DNA of 64,000 nt from NCBI GenBank assembly GCA_018340375.1, contig JAFFJZ010000001.1, positions 74,888,001 through 74,952,000 on the forward strand, written 5' to 3'. Each line of letters starts with the position of its first letter. Within the stretch, counting starts at the first letter, position 1. This document shows, one piece after another, positions 30,201-36,780 of this stretch. Source of the stretch: Gonatopus flavifemur. Its lineage: Eukaryota; Arthropoda; Insecta; Hymenoptera; Dryinidae. Below the pieces are notes generated by a model. That model was not told the origin of the DNA, did not search any database, and saw only the letters and a list, made by a program, of their open reading frames with translations. A program made the translations under genes and the position numbers.

Positions 30201-31723
30201 TACGATTTTGTCGCCTTATGACGTGCACAATAAAATTATCGAATATCCACTTCACAACAATTCGTCAGAAATACTTGAGAAAGAATCTGCGGTATTCGCG
30301 AAATATTAACGACCACTAGAACACAGAATTGATTTCTAAATATGTTCCACTAAATTTATTCATCTTTTCTATTTGTAATTACATTCAACTCTTTTGATAT
30401 TTATTCATGTGATAACAGTTTGTTCAAAAGATCATTTTCACTTTGAAACTGGACACCGCTGACATATTTCATTATGTCATATCGACAATTATGGGCGCCT
30501 CTGCCGTGTTGTACGTATAGCTCAAGTGACTGAGGCGTAAATATATCGTCAACTGAATGGGTTCGATTCCCGTAACAACAAGGGTCGAAATCAGGTAAAC
30601 TTTATCGGAACGCGAGAGCAGTTGAAGAAACAGGAGGGAAAGGAAATCGAAACGGTTAAGAATTTTTTTTGTGAACAAATTCAAGAGTCTTCCAAGACGT
30701 TTTTATGAATTCTCCAAGACATCTTTAAGAACTCTTCAAGATATCTTTAAGAACTCTTCAAGATATCTTTAAGAACTCTTCAAGATATCTTGAGGAACTC
30801 TTCAAGATATCTTTTCGAATTCTATACGTGTTTCATAAGACATCTTTTAGGATTCGTTTCGGTATCTTTTAGAACGTTTTTTAAGATTTCTTACAAACGC
30901 ATTGGGACTTCTTAAAGATATCTTTAAGATGTCTGAATGTTAGTTGGGAACATTTAGTTGTGACAACTGAACAGTTTTCCCAATGTGAAAGCTAAAAAAG
31001 AACATTTTTTTTATGTTTGTCAATAAAGAAGATTCTAATAAAGCGGTATCTAGAAAAAAATACTGCCTAGAGGCCCCGAATGTTGCGATTGTATAAAGGT
31101 TTCGTTAGCGACGCGCCCAAAAGGGTCTAAAGCAGGTCAGAGAACAATGAATTCCGAAGTCTCGAAGAAAGGTCTCTTGAAGGAAAAAAAATGTGAGAAA
31201 AGGTCCAAAACTGGAATAACCTTCCAGACGGTAACCTGGTGGTATCGGCACGGTGGTATACGACAAAAGGCAGTGTAAACATCTCATTAAACTTGATGGT
31301 GAAATTGGAATTTACAATGTTTGCAGGGGCTGAAATGTAGGTATCGCATGCCTGACTTTTGAATTTGTGTTACGCGAGCATCCGCTTTGACAATTGAAAT
31401 TAGTTTAATCGCGAAAAGAAACGAATTAAAATAGGAATTCCCCAAGAAAATAATCGAATTTTGAATAATTCTTTGCGCAATATTTATTACTATATGTTAC
31501 ATAGTCAGATACCATGAACAATTGAATCTGACTTCACCAGAATGAACAATGTTTTACCTCTGTTTAAAAGTTGAACACGTTCGACTTTGTCCATTCCAAA
31601 GAAACTTTTTATGTAGCTTCCATTCTGTCTCCGTTCTACTCTGTACGAGATGTTCCTCCAACTCAACGTCAGATCTTGTGCTGAACAAGGGGACAGCGAC
31701 GATGACTTCCCATTTGACTGCAT
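51..31723 (-). CDS. ABCG-family half-transporter, N-terminal 453 residues (9 coding exons; 3' part outside window)
   Basis: A membrane ABC half-transporter of subfamily G (white/scarlet/ABCG type), which pairs with a second half-transporter to move lipids, pigment precursors or other small molecules; the substrate cannot be told. Exons (minus strand): 31723-31558, 29608-29560, 27032-26983, 26791-26658, 6713-6561, 5527-5289, 2748-2652, 1335-1096, 281-51. All have AG/GT boundaries and matching phases. Spliced, they give the ABCG order: Walker A GPSGTGKT (res. 70-77), Q-loop VPQQD (about 114-118), signature LSGGE (171-175), Walker B ILFCDE (191-196) with GLDS (200-203), switch His in CSLHQP (H228), a linker with CDQF, then FTQLEWLTWRSYVDYKR and membrane helices from about residue 377. 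All catalytic residues are intact. The family is usually 600-700 residues, so 150-200 residues lie left of the window. The NBD precedes the TM domain, the reverse order typical of ABCG. I cannot name the orthologue. Confidence 0.95.
282..1095. other. intron 8 of the ABCG gene
   Basis: AT-rich intron. 655-960 holds scattered GATCTA/TAGATC-type short inverted motifs also seen near 52.55-52.65 kb, probably a decayed repeat. No exon or RNA gene seen. Confidence 0.6.
1096..1335 (-). CDS. ABCG transporter, coding exon 8 (linker and start of membrane domain)
   Basis: 80 codons: VQWICDQFEQSKYGAKIKD..., then NFQRVSRFTQLEWLTWRSYV, DYKRNTSSYLWRSISYM. The xICDxF motif and the FTQLxxLxxRSxxxxxR motif are characteristic of the ABCG linker and the connecting helix before TM1. 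Donor ATG/GTGAGT is strong. The acceptor could instead be six bases further in (GTACAG/TGG), which would drop V and Q; both keep the frame. Confidence 0.9.
1652..2566 (-). mobile_element. mariner-type transposon, internally deleted
   Basis: Ends CGAGGTGTGTT and AACACACCTCG are perfect inverted repeats that continue imperfectly inward (AAATAACGAGAATTT / AAATTCTCGTTACTTT). The element is flanked on both sides by TA, the mariner target. At 915 bases it is about 0.4 kb shorter than a full mariner of about 1.3 kb. It sits in intron 7 of the transporter gene and reads in the same direction as the host gene. Confidence 0.93.
1706..2360 (-). pseudogene. mariner transposase remnant
   Basis: Three pieces in different frames. 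The N-terminal helix-turn-helix starts at ATG 2360 (MDRRICIQFCVKNEIKCSEI...KTRIYEWYKRFQDGRE). A frameshift near 2180 moves to NVKKVKEMVMNDRQ...REVADDVGIS. The middle of the gene is then missing, and the frame resumes at KKRPDSWQNNSWLLHHDNAPAH and PYSPDMASCDFFLFPKIK. The second and third catalytic aspartates (HHDN and the D34D spacing to SCDF) remain; the first lies in the deleted part. Not functional. Confidence 0.9.
2652..2748 (-). CDS. ABCG transporter, coding exon 7
   Basis: 97 bases between TTATGTTTCAG and GTATTT. Encodes (S)LGLSCPITFNSAEFF, VSQLSIDPDKPEESRKK, the stretch after the NBD where ABCG proteins read FFxxLGxxCPxxxNPADFxxxxL. Phase 2 on entry and phase 0 on exit agree with exons 6 and 8. 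Open reading continues past the donor, which would mislead a simple ORF caller. Confidence 0.92.
3062..3127. repeat. short TCCCTG-ended hairpin
   Basis: TCCCTGCTGAAAATGT at the left and ACATTTTCAACAGGGA at the right are inverted repeats with one mismatch. The termini match the larger element at 4739-5054. Confidence 0.6.
3310..4419. mobile_element. 1.1-kb inverted-repeat element with 8-bp target duplication
   Basis: Flanked by perfect 8-bp direct repeats AAGAGAAC (3302-3309 and 4420-4427). The arms, about 150 bases each (3310-3467 and 4257-4419), are inverted repeats filled with variants of the motif TCCGA(A)CGACAAAATG and of TCCGCGACAAAA. The inner ends share GTCAACCTCC. The central part is AT-rich with a roughly 60-base direct repeat (about 3488-3550 and 3622-3684) and no recognisable transposase. 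An 8-bp duplication fits hAT, P or Merlin-type transposition; I cannot choose between them. Confidence 0.85.
4739..5054. mobile_element. TCCCTG-family inverted-repeat element
   Basis: About 47-base inverted termini: TCCCTGCTCAAAATGCCAG... on the left and ...GGCATTTTTAGTAGGGA on the right, both followed inward by GGACAAAAAA and TAGTTG. The interior repeats GTC(A/C)GGTTTTTGTC-like motifs. Fragments of the same family are at 36658-36780, 62432-62640 and 62745-62890. Confidence 0.8.
5289..5527 (-). CDS. ABCG transporter, coding exon 6 (Walker B, D- and H-loops)
   Basis: Acceptor TTTTGTAAAACAG, donor GATAG/GTTAGT. It encodes LLTEPSILFCDEPTTGLDSH, then the helix GAMTVVRTLRDVADRG, KIVICSLHQP (H-loop His) and VLLLSAGRVAFQGEVAEATKFFD (residues 185-263). 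The exon ends two bases into a Ser codon finished by exon 7. Catalytic Glu (DE) and switch His are intact. Confidence 0.96.
5528..6560. other. intron 5 of the ABCG gene
   Basis: AT-rich with poly-A/T stretches; no exon, RNA gene or intact element recognised. Confidence 0.6.
6561..6713 (-). CDS. ABCG transporter, coding exon 5 (ABC signature)
   Basis: Acceptor GCGAAAAAG, donor CAA/GTGAGT. It encodes 51 residues (134-184): ARLKMDQRYRTSSRKQ..., DLGLVKCRNSRL, and SCLSGGEMKRVSLAVQ. LSGGE is the ABC signature that closes over ATP in the partner subunit. KCRNSRL is the position of the usual K-C-x-(D/N)-T-x-(I/V) motif. Confidence 0.95.
6714..8866. other. start of 19.9-kb intron, mostly unique
   Basis: No exon recognised on either strand. 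7807-7894 is a diverged copy of 40493-40586 (shared GAAAACAGATGCCGA and TTTTTAC(C/A)GTG end). Confidence 0.55.
8867..9164. mobile_element. CACGG-type MITE, ACTACTTGAGTAGT subfamily
   Basis: CACGGAGAAAAA at the left and TTTTTCTCCGTG at the right, flanked by CA on both sides (2-bp duplication). Nearly the whole 298 bases folds on itself around about 9010, with units such as GCAACTACT, AGTAGTTGC and TACTTGTCCTGACTACTAAG. The same subfamily lies at 42114-42585. Confidence 0.9.
9826..9915. repeat. decayed TATATAATT element fragment
   Basis: GAGTGGAAAAATTTTCAAAA followed by TTTATGTATAATTCAATATA and ATATATAATTTCGAA: one end of the family seen intact at 14221-14329 and 31811-31921. Confidence 0.5.
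10365..10691. mobile_element. CACGG-type MITE, TTTGCTG-CAGCAAA subfamily
   Basis: CACGGAAAGAAAAAA...CCTTTTTCTCCGTG flanked by CT/CT. The interior is about ten short palindromes of the form TTTGCTGTCACAGCAAA, with variants TTGCTGGAACAGCGAA and TAGCTGTGGCAGCAAA. A conserved spacer TATTATATA(T/C)AGAATAGCAAA occurs twice. Confidence 0.9.
11327..11551. mobile_element. CACGG-type MITE, AGCTAAAT subfamily, copy 1
   Basis: CACGGAACAAATAATTTAGC...TTTTTTCCGTG flanked by TG/TG. 225 bases, an extended imperfect palindrome with arms containing TTAGCTCCTGCAGCTAAAT and GGACGGCC/GGCTGTCC. It has the same length and about nine-tenths the same sequence as 48792-49016. Confidence 0.92.
11554..12520. other. intronic stretch without recognised feature
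   Basis: AT-rich, no exon or intact repeat recognised. Confidence 0.5.
12521..13193. repeat. large foldback (arms about 300 bases)
   Basis: Sequence at 12575-12735 (GGCATATTCTGCAG, TTTTTGAGATATGAGCATT, TTTGTTTCAAAT) returns as the reverse complement at 12975-13135. Matching continues outward (TGTTATAC / GTATAACA) and inward to about 12850 with more mismatches. No terminal duplication or coding remnant found. Confidence 0.75.
13194..16127. other. intronic stretch
   Basis: Unique AT-rich DNA apart from the small element at 14221-14329. No exon recognised. The open frames here show no family features. Confidence 0.5.
14221..14329. mobile_element. TATATAATT MITE
   Basis: CCCGAGTGCAAAGTTTT at one end and GAAAATTTTTCCACTCAGG at the other, with ATATATAATTTATATAATTCA between. 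Member of the family also at 31811-31921, 9826-9915 and 63043-63141. Confidence 0.6.
16128..16765. mobile_element. CCCA-type element, AACGTT palindromes
   Basis: Ends CCCAATAAACACACACACGTT-like and the reverse complement (...AACGTGCGTGTGTTTATTGGG). AA flanks both sides. The interior repeats AACGTTGA(A)AGAACGTT, ACGTCGTTT and GAAAACGTGT-like palindromes. 638 bases, no coding frame. Confidence 0.82.
16766..17814. other. intronic stretch without recognised feature
   Basis: AT-rich; nothing supported. Confidence 0.5.
17815..18125. repeat. GGGCC(A/C)-rich inverted-motif repeat
   Basis: Unusually GC-containing for the region, with alternating GGCCAGGC, GGCCCCGTAATGG, GAGGCCTATATGGAC, GGGCCCACATGGGCC and AGGGCCTACACGG. 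Looks like another palindrome-array element; its exact ends are not clear. The open frame 17750-17998 over it is not a gene. Confidence 0.5.
18140..18320. repeat. decayed AGCTA-palindrome MITE
   Basis: GATAGCTAAAAATTAGCTATGG..., AGCGACAAAGG, GTAGCTAAAATTCAGC, AGCTAACACAGCTAATT: the same kind of interior as 11327-11551, but without recognisable CACGG ends. Confidence 0.5.
19266..19395. repeat. CACTG-type MITE fragment with GTGTT...AACAC palindromes
   Basis: Starts TA|CACTGTAAAAAATTGGCGG and continues with AGTGTTGTTCTAACACCA, AGTGTCATTCTGACACC and GTTTGGTGTTATTTTG. The right end is missing. Related in ends and motif to 49586-49879. Confidence 0.6.
19440..20255. repeat. region of CCAAGCTTGG-type motifs
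   Basis: Many spaced motifs: CCCAAGCTTGTCCC, GGTACAAGCTTGGCACAAGC, GGCCCAAGCTTGTCC, CCCAAGCCTGGGCC, TGCCAGGCTTGGTCC. Probably one or two more palindrome-array elements; I could not fix the ends. Confidence 0.45.
20733..21598. mobile_element. CCCA-type element, GAATATTC palindromes, copy 1
   Basis: CCCATGTAACACAGAATATT...GTGCTTGTGCTACCTGGG, flanked AA/AA. Both ends hold arrays of TTCTGAGAATATTC and GAATATTCTAGAAACGTTCG. The middle is unique AT-rich DNA. It is the inverted counterpart of 24960-25723 and longer by about 102 bases because of the insert at 21181-21285. The frame 20831-21058 is shared by both copies but shows no coding signature. Confidence 0.9.
21181..21285. mobile_element. about 100-base hairpin insertion inside copy 1
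   Basis: Precisely absent from the sister copy at 24960-25723, where the sequence reads straight through CTCACCCATCCATG. Here CACCCA occurs on both sides of the insert. The insert folds: GGCGTTTCAAAGGGCC pairs with GGCCCATTGAAACGCC. A diverged relative is at about 28715-28800. Confidence 0.8.
21723..21876. repeat. partial GCAAA-palindrome MITE
   Basis: TTTGCTGGTTCAGCAAATTT, TTGCTGGAAGAGCAAG, TTTGCTATAAAAGCAAAG, TTGCTATATGAGCAAAGC, ending TTTTTTTCTCTCAATG (worn CCGTG end). Confidence 0.6.
21942..22622. repeat. 0.7-kb duplication, copy A (partner 41015-41727)
   Basis: Contains a CACTCAGAG...CTCTGCGTG MITE (21942-22244) plus about 380 bases of flank. The flank, from GTGCATCACAGCCAAATC through CTCTCGTATTTGAGTATCC, is nearly identical to 41298-41727 in the same orientation. 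Confidence 0.85.
22623..22710. repeat. right-end fragment of GCAAA MITE
   Basis: CTTGCTGATATAGCAA, TTTGCTAATTTAGCAAAGC, CTTGCTCAGCAAG then TTTCTCTGCGTG. 5'-truncated; it follows the end of duplication copy A directly and is absent from copy B. Confidence 0.6.
23338..23619. mobile_element. CCCAGACAGCACA-type element, copy 1
   Basis: CTCAGACAGCACAAATGATC...GGGACTTTTGTGCTGTATGGG flanked TA/TA. 282 bases with AATGAATTCA / TGAATTCAA palindromes and GTCATAACGGG on both sides. Same length and family as 58432-58713, in opposite orientation. Confidence 0.88.
23620..24959. other. intronic stretch without recognised feature
   Basis: AT-rich; no exon or intact repeat seen. Confidence 0.5.
24960..25723. 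mobile_element. CCCA-type element, GAATATTC palindromes, copy 2 (inverted)
   Basis: CCCAGGTAGCACAAGCACGTT...GAATATTCTGTGTTACATGGG flanked CA/CA. Reverse-complement sister of 20733-21598 along its whole length, about 3.4 kb away. Confidence 0.9.
26658..26791 (-). CDS. ABCG transporter, coding exon 4 (Q-loop)
   Basis: Acceptor TTACGCAG, donor ATG/GTAAGA. It encodes RVTGDVMLNGEVADQKLMN, SISGFVPQQDLAVQ, SLTVQEHMEFM (residues 90-133). FVPQQD is the Q-loop contact between NBD and membrane domain, and LTVQEHMEFMARL across the next junction is the conserved ABCG segment. The exon ends in phase 0 and is followed by a 19.9-kb intron. Confidence 0.94.
26983..27032 (-). CDS. ABCG transporter, coding exon 3 (Walker A)
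   Basis: 50 bases between TTTTTCAG and GTAAAT. It encodes GTGKTTLLAAISRRVK plus split codons at both ends (Ser before, Gly after), so that exons 2 and 3 together make the P-loop GPSGTGKTT. The Walker A lysine (residue 76) is present. Confidence 0.93.
28061..28280. repeat. inverted-repeat element, arms about 55 bases
   Basis: Left arm TTCAGATCTCTCATGGGTTC... to CACCATAAACAAAT; right arm ATTTGTTTATGGTGTTTC... to CATGAGAGATCTCAAA. No clear target duplication. Confidence 0.75.
28888..29178. mobile_element. CACGG-type MITE, CAGGAAGGTTTGTAAA subfamily
   Basis: CACGGAGACAAAAATA...TATTTTTCTCCGTG flanked TT/TT. The arms of about 110 bases share ACAGGAAGGTTTGTAAA and AAAATACG(A/G)(G/A)AGATTAC. Here the arms are one long inverted repeat rather than serial small palindromes. 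Confidence 0.9.
29560..29608 (-). CDS. ABCG transporter, coding exon 2
   Basis: 49 bases between TTTCAG and GTAATG. With the flanking bases it encodes V-NGAIHSRRLMAVMGP-S, the strand leading into Walker A; the final Ser codon is split and completed by exon 3. It is far too short to show as an open frame, but the conserved LMAVMGPS and phase agreement on both sides make it secure. Confidence 0.92.
29780..30948. mobile_element. CCCA-type element, AGATATCTT palindromes
   Basis: CCCAACTAACATTTCAATTC...GTCTGAATGTTAGTTGGG. Both outer quarters are arrays of TTCTTGAAGATATCTTT and AAGAACTCTTCAAGATATC. The centre (about 30030-30660) is unrelated DNA with a tRNA-like stretch. Flanks are AT and AA, so the 2-bp duplication, if any, has decayed. 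Confidence 0.75.
30508..30579 (+). tRNA. tRNA-like sequence (pseudogene or SINE head)
   Basis: 72 bases with TAGCTCAAGTGACTGAGG (box A-like, D-arm) and a good T-arm, ATGGGTTCGATTCCCGT (box B). The acceptor ends GTTGT/ACAAC pair. The anticodon arm is poor: stem GGCG/CGTC, no T at position 33. Not a working tRNA by eye; a decayed tRNA or tRNA-derived SINE start is more likely. Confidence 0.35.
31558..31723 (-). CDS. ABCG transporter, coding exon 1 (start)
   Basis: Encodes residues 1-55, MQSNGKSSSLS through VQLLNR, plus one base of the next codon. The ATG at 31723 stands directly behind a good acceptor (TTGTATTTCAATTAG). The triplet just upstream is an in-frame TAG, so without splicing this ATG is the only possible start. 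A non-coding upstream exon is therefore expected; a candidate lies at 44912-44974. LTLSWRNISYRVE is the usual short beta-strand lead-in before the ABCG nucleotide-binding domain. The donor is AGAG/GTAAAA. Confidence 0.88.
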
Positions 31724-31810
31724 CTAATTGAAATACAAGAATTCAAGTTATCATTAGATATTTTCAGTTTTTGAATACGTTTGAAATGAATACACTACAC
31801 ATTTTACTAC

Positions 31811-31921
31811 TCCGAGTGGAAGAATTTAATTTTATATAATTCAATATAGTTTATATATAATTTATATATATATATAATTCTATACAAACTATATAAAATT
31901 TTGAAAATTTCCTCACTCGGG
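31811..31921. mobile_element. TATATAATT MITE
   Basis: TCCGAGTGGAAGAATTTAAT...GAAAATTTCCTCACTCGGGA with TATAATTCAATATAGTTTAT between. Lies about 90 bases upstream of the first transporter coding exon, inside its presumed 5' intron. Confidence 0.65.
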
Positions 31922-32435
31922 ATTAAATGGCAAATTTTCAATACAAATTGATTGAGCAACAGAATAAATGTATTCTCAGTTACGGAAAATGGAATTCAAA
32001 ATCCAGAGTATCGTTAAATATCCGTGTCAGAGATTGAACAAGTGTTAGTAGTTCGATATTCCTGGATAAAAATCAAGCAAAGGGAATTTCTGAAGGTTCG
32101 AAACTTTGTAAGTTTGTAAGACACAGTTATCAACGTAAAACGGTCTTTCCATCAAGAAACGTCGGAACAAAAACGAATAATTCCACTTCTTCATTTCATT
32201 TTCCAAGATTGAAAGAAAATTCGTATTCTTTTGATTCCCTAATGATGATGAAGGTCCCTTTATCCTTGGGTTATGAAGAGCAGAAATGAAAAAGAAAATG
32301 ATTCTGAGTAAATCCAAACCAGAATTTCTTTCGTAATCTCAAGTACAAGATGTGATTTTCTGCATTCCAGGTTCAATAAAGTTCCGATATGTGGAGTTAA
32401 TGTAATTCACTTTTTTAGAGAATATCTCGTATTCA

Positions 32436-32645
32436 TGTCGCTGAAGTTTGAATCGTTAATTGAAACGTATCAATACTCGAATAACACAATATTCAGCTGT
32501 TAGAGACCAAAAAATCTTGCATTTTTGGACGATGTTTTCAGTCCCAAGCGGTTAAATCGAGGTGATAAATAACGATAATTCAATCCGATTTCGCGAGGTT
32601 TGAATTTTCATTTCGTTTCCATAAATGATTCAAACTTCCACAACA
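32436..32645. mobile_element. TGTTG-type MITE, copy 1
   Basis: CGCTGAAGTTTGAATCGTTA...TAAATGATTCAAACTTC...CAACA. Diverged copy of 44225-44436; no intact target duplication. Confidence 0.65.
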
Positions 32646-34858
32646 TTCGTATTATTGTTCTTCAATTTTTGTCGAATAACAAACATTTTCATCAACAGAA
32701 ACAAATTCTCAATATTCATCAAGTATTATCTCGATAAACAAAGTTTGAAAAAACCACTCATAAACATTTTTTCCAAAGTAGAAATTATGCTACGTATTTA
32801 TTCAGTCTTTTGATATAACTATCATTGTGTTATTAAATCCTGAATCAATTCTTACATCAACGGGATACCAGGGTTGGCCAGAACTTCTTTTTCTAGCGTA
32901 TAGTCTTCTGTATTTCCGTCATAAAAAATTGTTCAATCATGACGCTAGTAACCCTTCAACGTCAACATTTGTAACAATACCTGTCTTGATTGACATCATT
33001 AGAATAAAAACATAATTGATCAAGCTATGTTATCTACAAAGTGCGATTTGTTGAGAATTAGCACAACTGACAAACAGAAGAAAAGAATTTCAAGGATTGT
33101 ATTTATAAGAGTTGTGATGAATTACATGTTTACTTCGCCATTCTATAAATTTCATTCAGTAAAGGTCAATGTGTGCATAATGGAATGGAGGAATCTGTTT
33201 TGTTTTCTGATGGTTTTACGAAAAGGCTGTTGAGAATGATATAAAATCCAATAAAAATCTCATATGAAAAGAATCATCCTATTATTTGAACGATATCGAA
33301 GTGATCTCAATATGTCGATTTCTGCCACCTTCTTGATGTCATTTCAAGAGTTCTAAATGCTATATAAAAAACATCCGCGAATATAATGCTCCCGGTATCC
33401 GTGCCTTGAAAATGAAGCTACTGGACTCCCAAAGCTCAACCATATCGTCCAATCTACAAACAATGCATGAATGGTACGTTGTAAGTTTGATATTTGATGC
33501 TAGAATCAACTGTGCGTGCAAACGTATACACGATATACCTACACAAGTTTTATACCGCACATCACTTGCTCAACCGAGTATATTTTTCTTCCTCAAATAC
33601 TGTTTTTTTAGAACCTTTGGAATGAAAAATGTCTTCTTCTAGATTAACAACAAGCCATTGTTGAGATTCCGTAAAATCTCGTAAGAGGATCTTTTGCTGA
33701 GTTTGATTTTAAGTTATTCACTAAATTTGAATATGTAAATAGGATATAATCTAGATGAGCTCATAAGCTCCAACCAGACCAGTTATACTGCAAGATCCAA
33801 CCACCTCACGTTCGGAATCTCTTCCATGTAGTTTATTAATTCCACAATGATCTTTCCTCTTTGGAGTAAGATCGTCTGTCCTTCTTTCTCAAGATGGAAT
33901 TCTTCATTTTATATGTTTTACTCTATATCTTTTTGACGTGAATAAATTTCATGAGAATCGATCGATCCCATGGGAATTGTGACCCAAGCAGAATAATTAA
34001 TGGGTACAATATATTCATTTGGCCTTTATAAACTTTTGTAAAATTTCAGTTGAAACTGAATACACATTGTATACAAAAATATCGAGTATCCGTAATGATT
34101 GCTGATTGTGTATTTCCAATTAACACCGACATATTCAAACGTTCTGTGGGTGGCCTATAGAGTACCACAGAATATCTACATTCAATTTCGTTTCACTGCA
34201 TATGTTTTGCACGATCAATCAAAGCACAGGATTGATAGTTGATTTGGAATTATTTTAGAACTCCTGTAAGGACAAATATCTTCATTGCATGAAGATTGTT
34301 GAGTCGGTAGGAATCCTTTCATTGTGGGGGTCCACTAGGTGGCGCCTGGACCGCTTTTACGATAAATTCGGCCTTGTCCGTATTACAAAAGTATTCAACG
34401 TAACGCGGAGTTTTGACTTTTTTTTTCCTTTCCACTTCTTCTGTTCAGAACATGGTTCCACGAGGAATGGGTTGAAATGTCATTATGTATAGAATTTTTA
34501 TCTCCTCGCTTCAAATCGAATCCATACCAATGAATTATTGAAAATAAATATTTCTTATAGCGAATAGAGGAATTTTTAATCCCATATACAAAATCTATAT
34601 CTTCTATTCCTTCCTTCAATTGAAGAAAGCAACGCTTGAAACGCTATCAACGCTTCAATAAGTTTGAAAAACTCACGAAGAAGATATCATAAACATTTGT
34701 GGAGTTTCAAGCCATCCCAAGTAGAAAAATTGTTGAAATCATGTACAATTTATATGCAGTTATATAGAAATTATATATAATTTTGAACAATCAATACGAG
34801 AATGATCTTTAAATCTAATAGATTACCCTGTTACAAAAATTCAGCTGGGATTCCAGAT
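32646..34858. other. stretch without recognised gene
   Basis: AT-rich. 34720-34800 holds a worn TATATAATT element. No exon recognised. Confidence 0.5.
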
Positions 34859-34999
34859 CCGAAATTTACCTGCGTTGCCAGCTAACACTTCACCTGGAAT
34901 CTAGAATCCCAACTGGATTCCATGTGGGATTTCCAATTCCAACTGGAATTCCACCTGGGAATGAGGAACCCCAGCTGGAAACGCGGGTGAAATTTCGTG
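34859..34999. repeat. CCAGCTGG/CCAACTGGAATTCC palindrome repeat
   Basis: CGAAATTTACCTGCGTTGCC on the left pairs with CGCGGGTGAAATTTCG on the right. Between them lie CACCTGGAATC, CCCAACTGGATTCC, CCAACTGGAATTCCACCTGGG and CCCAGCTGG. Another palindrome-array element. Confidence 0.6.
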
Positions 35000-35516
35000 A
35001 CAATGTAGACCTTACAAGGAGCTTAAATCGTTAAATCCGACACAAGTGAGGGAAAAAACACATCTTGTAATTCATACACAGTTCTTATCACAGTTTATGA
35101 AAACAAATTCACATACATACACTAAATAAATTTGTGAATACTTTACAATATTAAAACACATAATCGTGAATTTTGAATAACATCGAATCGGATAATGAGT
35201 TCTTTATAAACGAATCACATTGATTCGTCGAATGAAATCCATTCCGGTTATTCTCACTTTTGATATCTCAATTGGATTGTCAATCTAAGTTCTGGAATTG
35301 GGAATACGACTCATCATAGGCGAAGCAGAGAGGAAAGAAATACATTTGAGAGATCGAAGTTTGTTTTAAATTCTGTTCAAATATAATTTTTTTCATTTCA
35401 AACTTTATATAACAACTTATTCAAACTTCGTAATAAAACTGAAACTACCGTGAGAGGAGTGAGTACCATTGCGGAGCGTTATTCGTCGCACACTGCATGT
35501 ACCATCACCGGCGTAG

Positions 35517-35687
35517 TGGTTTAACGGGATAGAAAGAGTGCATAGGACAAGGTATGCGAAGTTTCATACACCGCGTCCGGGTATATACGATTGCACAACG
35601 TGTGGTAAGTTGTATACGAGGAGAGAATGGTGGCACTTCTCCAAAGATACACATTTCCATGCCCTGAATGAATGTTATAATCGATAA
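35517..35687 (+). pseudogene. possible zinc-finger terminal exon or relic
   Basis: Open frame ending at TAA 35685-35687, running from just after an in-frame TAG at 35514. It contains YDCTTCGKLYTRREWWHFSK and DTHFHALNECYNR. C-x2-C-G-K-x-Y and the final H-A-L-N-E-C recall the single-finger alternative last exons of insect BTB zinc-finger genes such as lola. But the spacing from Tyr to the His pair is longer than a standard C2H2 finger, and no BTB partner is in the window. It could be a relic or chance. Confidence 0.3.
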
Positions 35688-36657
35688 TTTAATACATTGT
35701 TAAATTGATGAGAAATCGATGAAACCGATATTATAGAAAGGGTGCATTGTTTTGATATTATGAAAAATTTATTGATATTCTTTCTTATGAGACTGTCATC
35801 GATATAACATGATCTCACGTTTCAAGAAATCCACGTGATACATGAACATGTTTACCAACAATGAATATGATTGCGATTCGAAGTTATTATACATTCACAT
35901 TTACTGATAAAATAAATTGAACTTATCTTTGCAGGTTTCAGGTTGATATCTGTTTACTGAAATATTGAATATTGTGGAATGATTTCGCGTGATAAATTGA
36001 TTTATTGTAATTCAATGTGTCGATATCATTTCTTTGGTAGCAAAATGTTAGGCAGGAAGTTAGTTTCTAACCGGTTCAACTGGTTAGTATTCAACTTGAT
36101 GAGTTCTTGCTACTTTCAGAGTAATTTAACTTCAACACTTTCGTTTGAGTAATACTGACCAATATTTTCAAAAGGAAAAAACCGAGCCAGTTGTTACATC
36201 CTTTTCAATTTCAGTTTCAAAAATGCTATCAATTCGCTGAATTCATTTGTTGAGCTTCAGGATGAAGGTTAAGCTACAAATCACTGATTCGAAAAAAAAG
36301 GGAATGAAATTTTTGGTATTTCCGGCAGCTTTCTCTTCACCCAGTTAGGAATTTTCTTATTTGAAAATTGAACCATCCAGGGCCGGCCCTATTTCGACCC
36401 AGACCACCACAATTTTTCTCAAAGCAGGATGAAGCTGAAACTGGCAGCCGATTGTTATAACTTTTGATACAAAATTTTGATTATGAATTAAACACTGCTC
36501 AATCGATTTCTGGTATAAAAAAAGCTTTAACAACATTTAATGAAAAGTTGGAACAATTGGCTGCTACCTTTACGGTCGCTAGTTTCAGTTCCATAAAGCA
36601 GGGCCTTAAATTCGAAGAATTTCGTTTCCAACGGGCCACAGATTTACCATTCCTATT

Positions 36658-36780
36658 AAAAATGTCCCACAGATCCTGACAGATTCCGGTCAAAATTCTG
36701 TTCGGTTCCGTCGGAAATCATCATATCATGCCTGGGACAAAAACCGACCAAATCCTGACAGAAAATTATCTGTCGGACAT
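36658..36780. repeat. TCCCTG/GTCC-family fragment
   Basis: AAATGTCCCACAGATCCTGA..., GGGACAAAAACCGACC, ...CTGTCGGACATTT: inverted halves of the 4739-5054 family. Confidence 0.55.
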
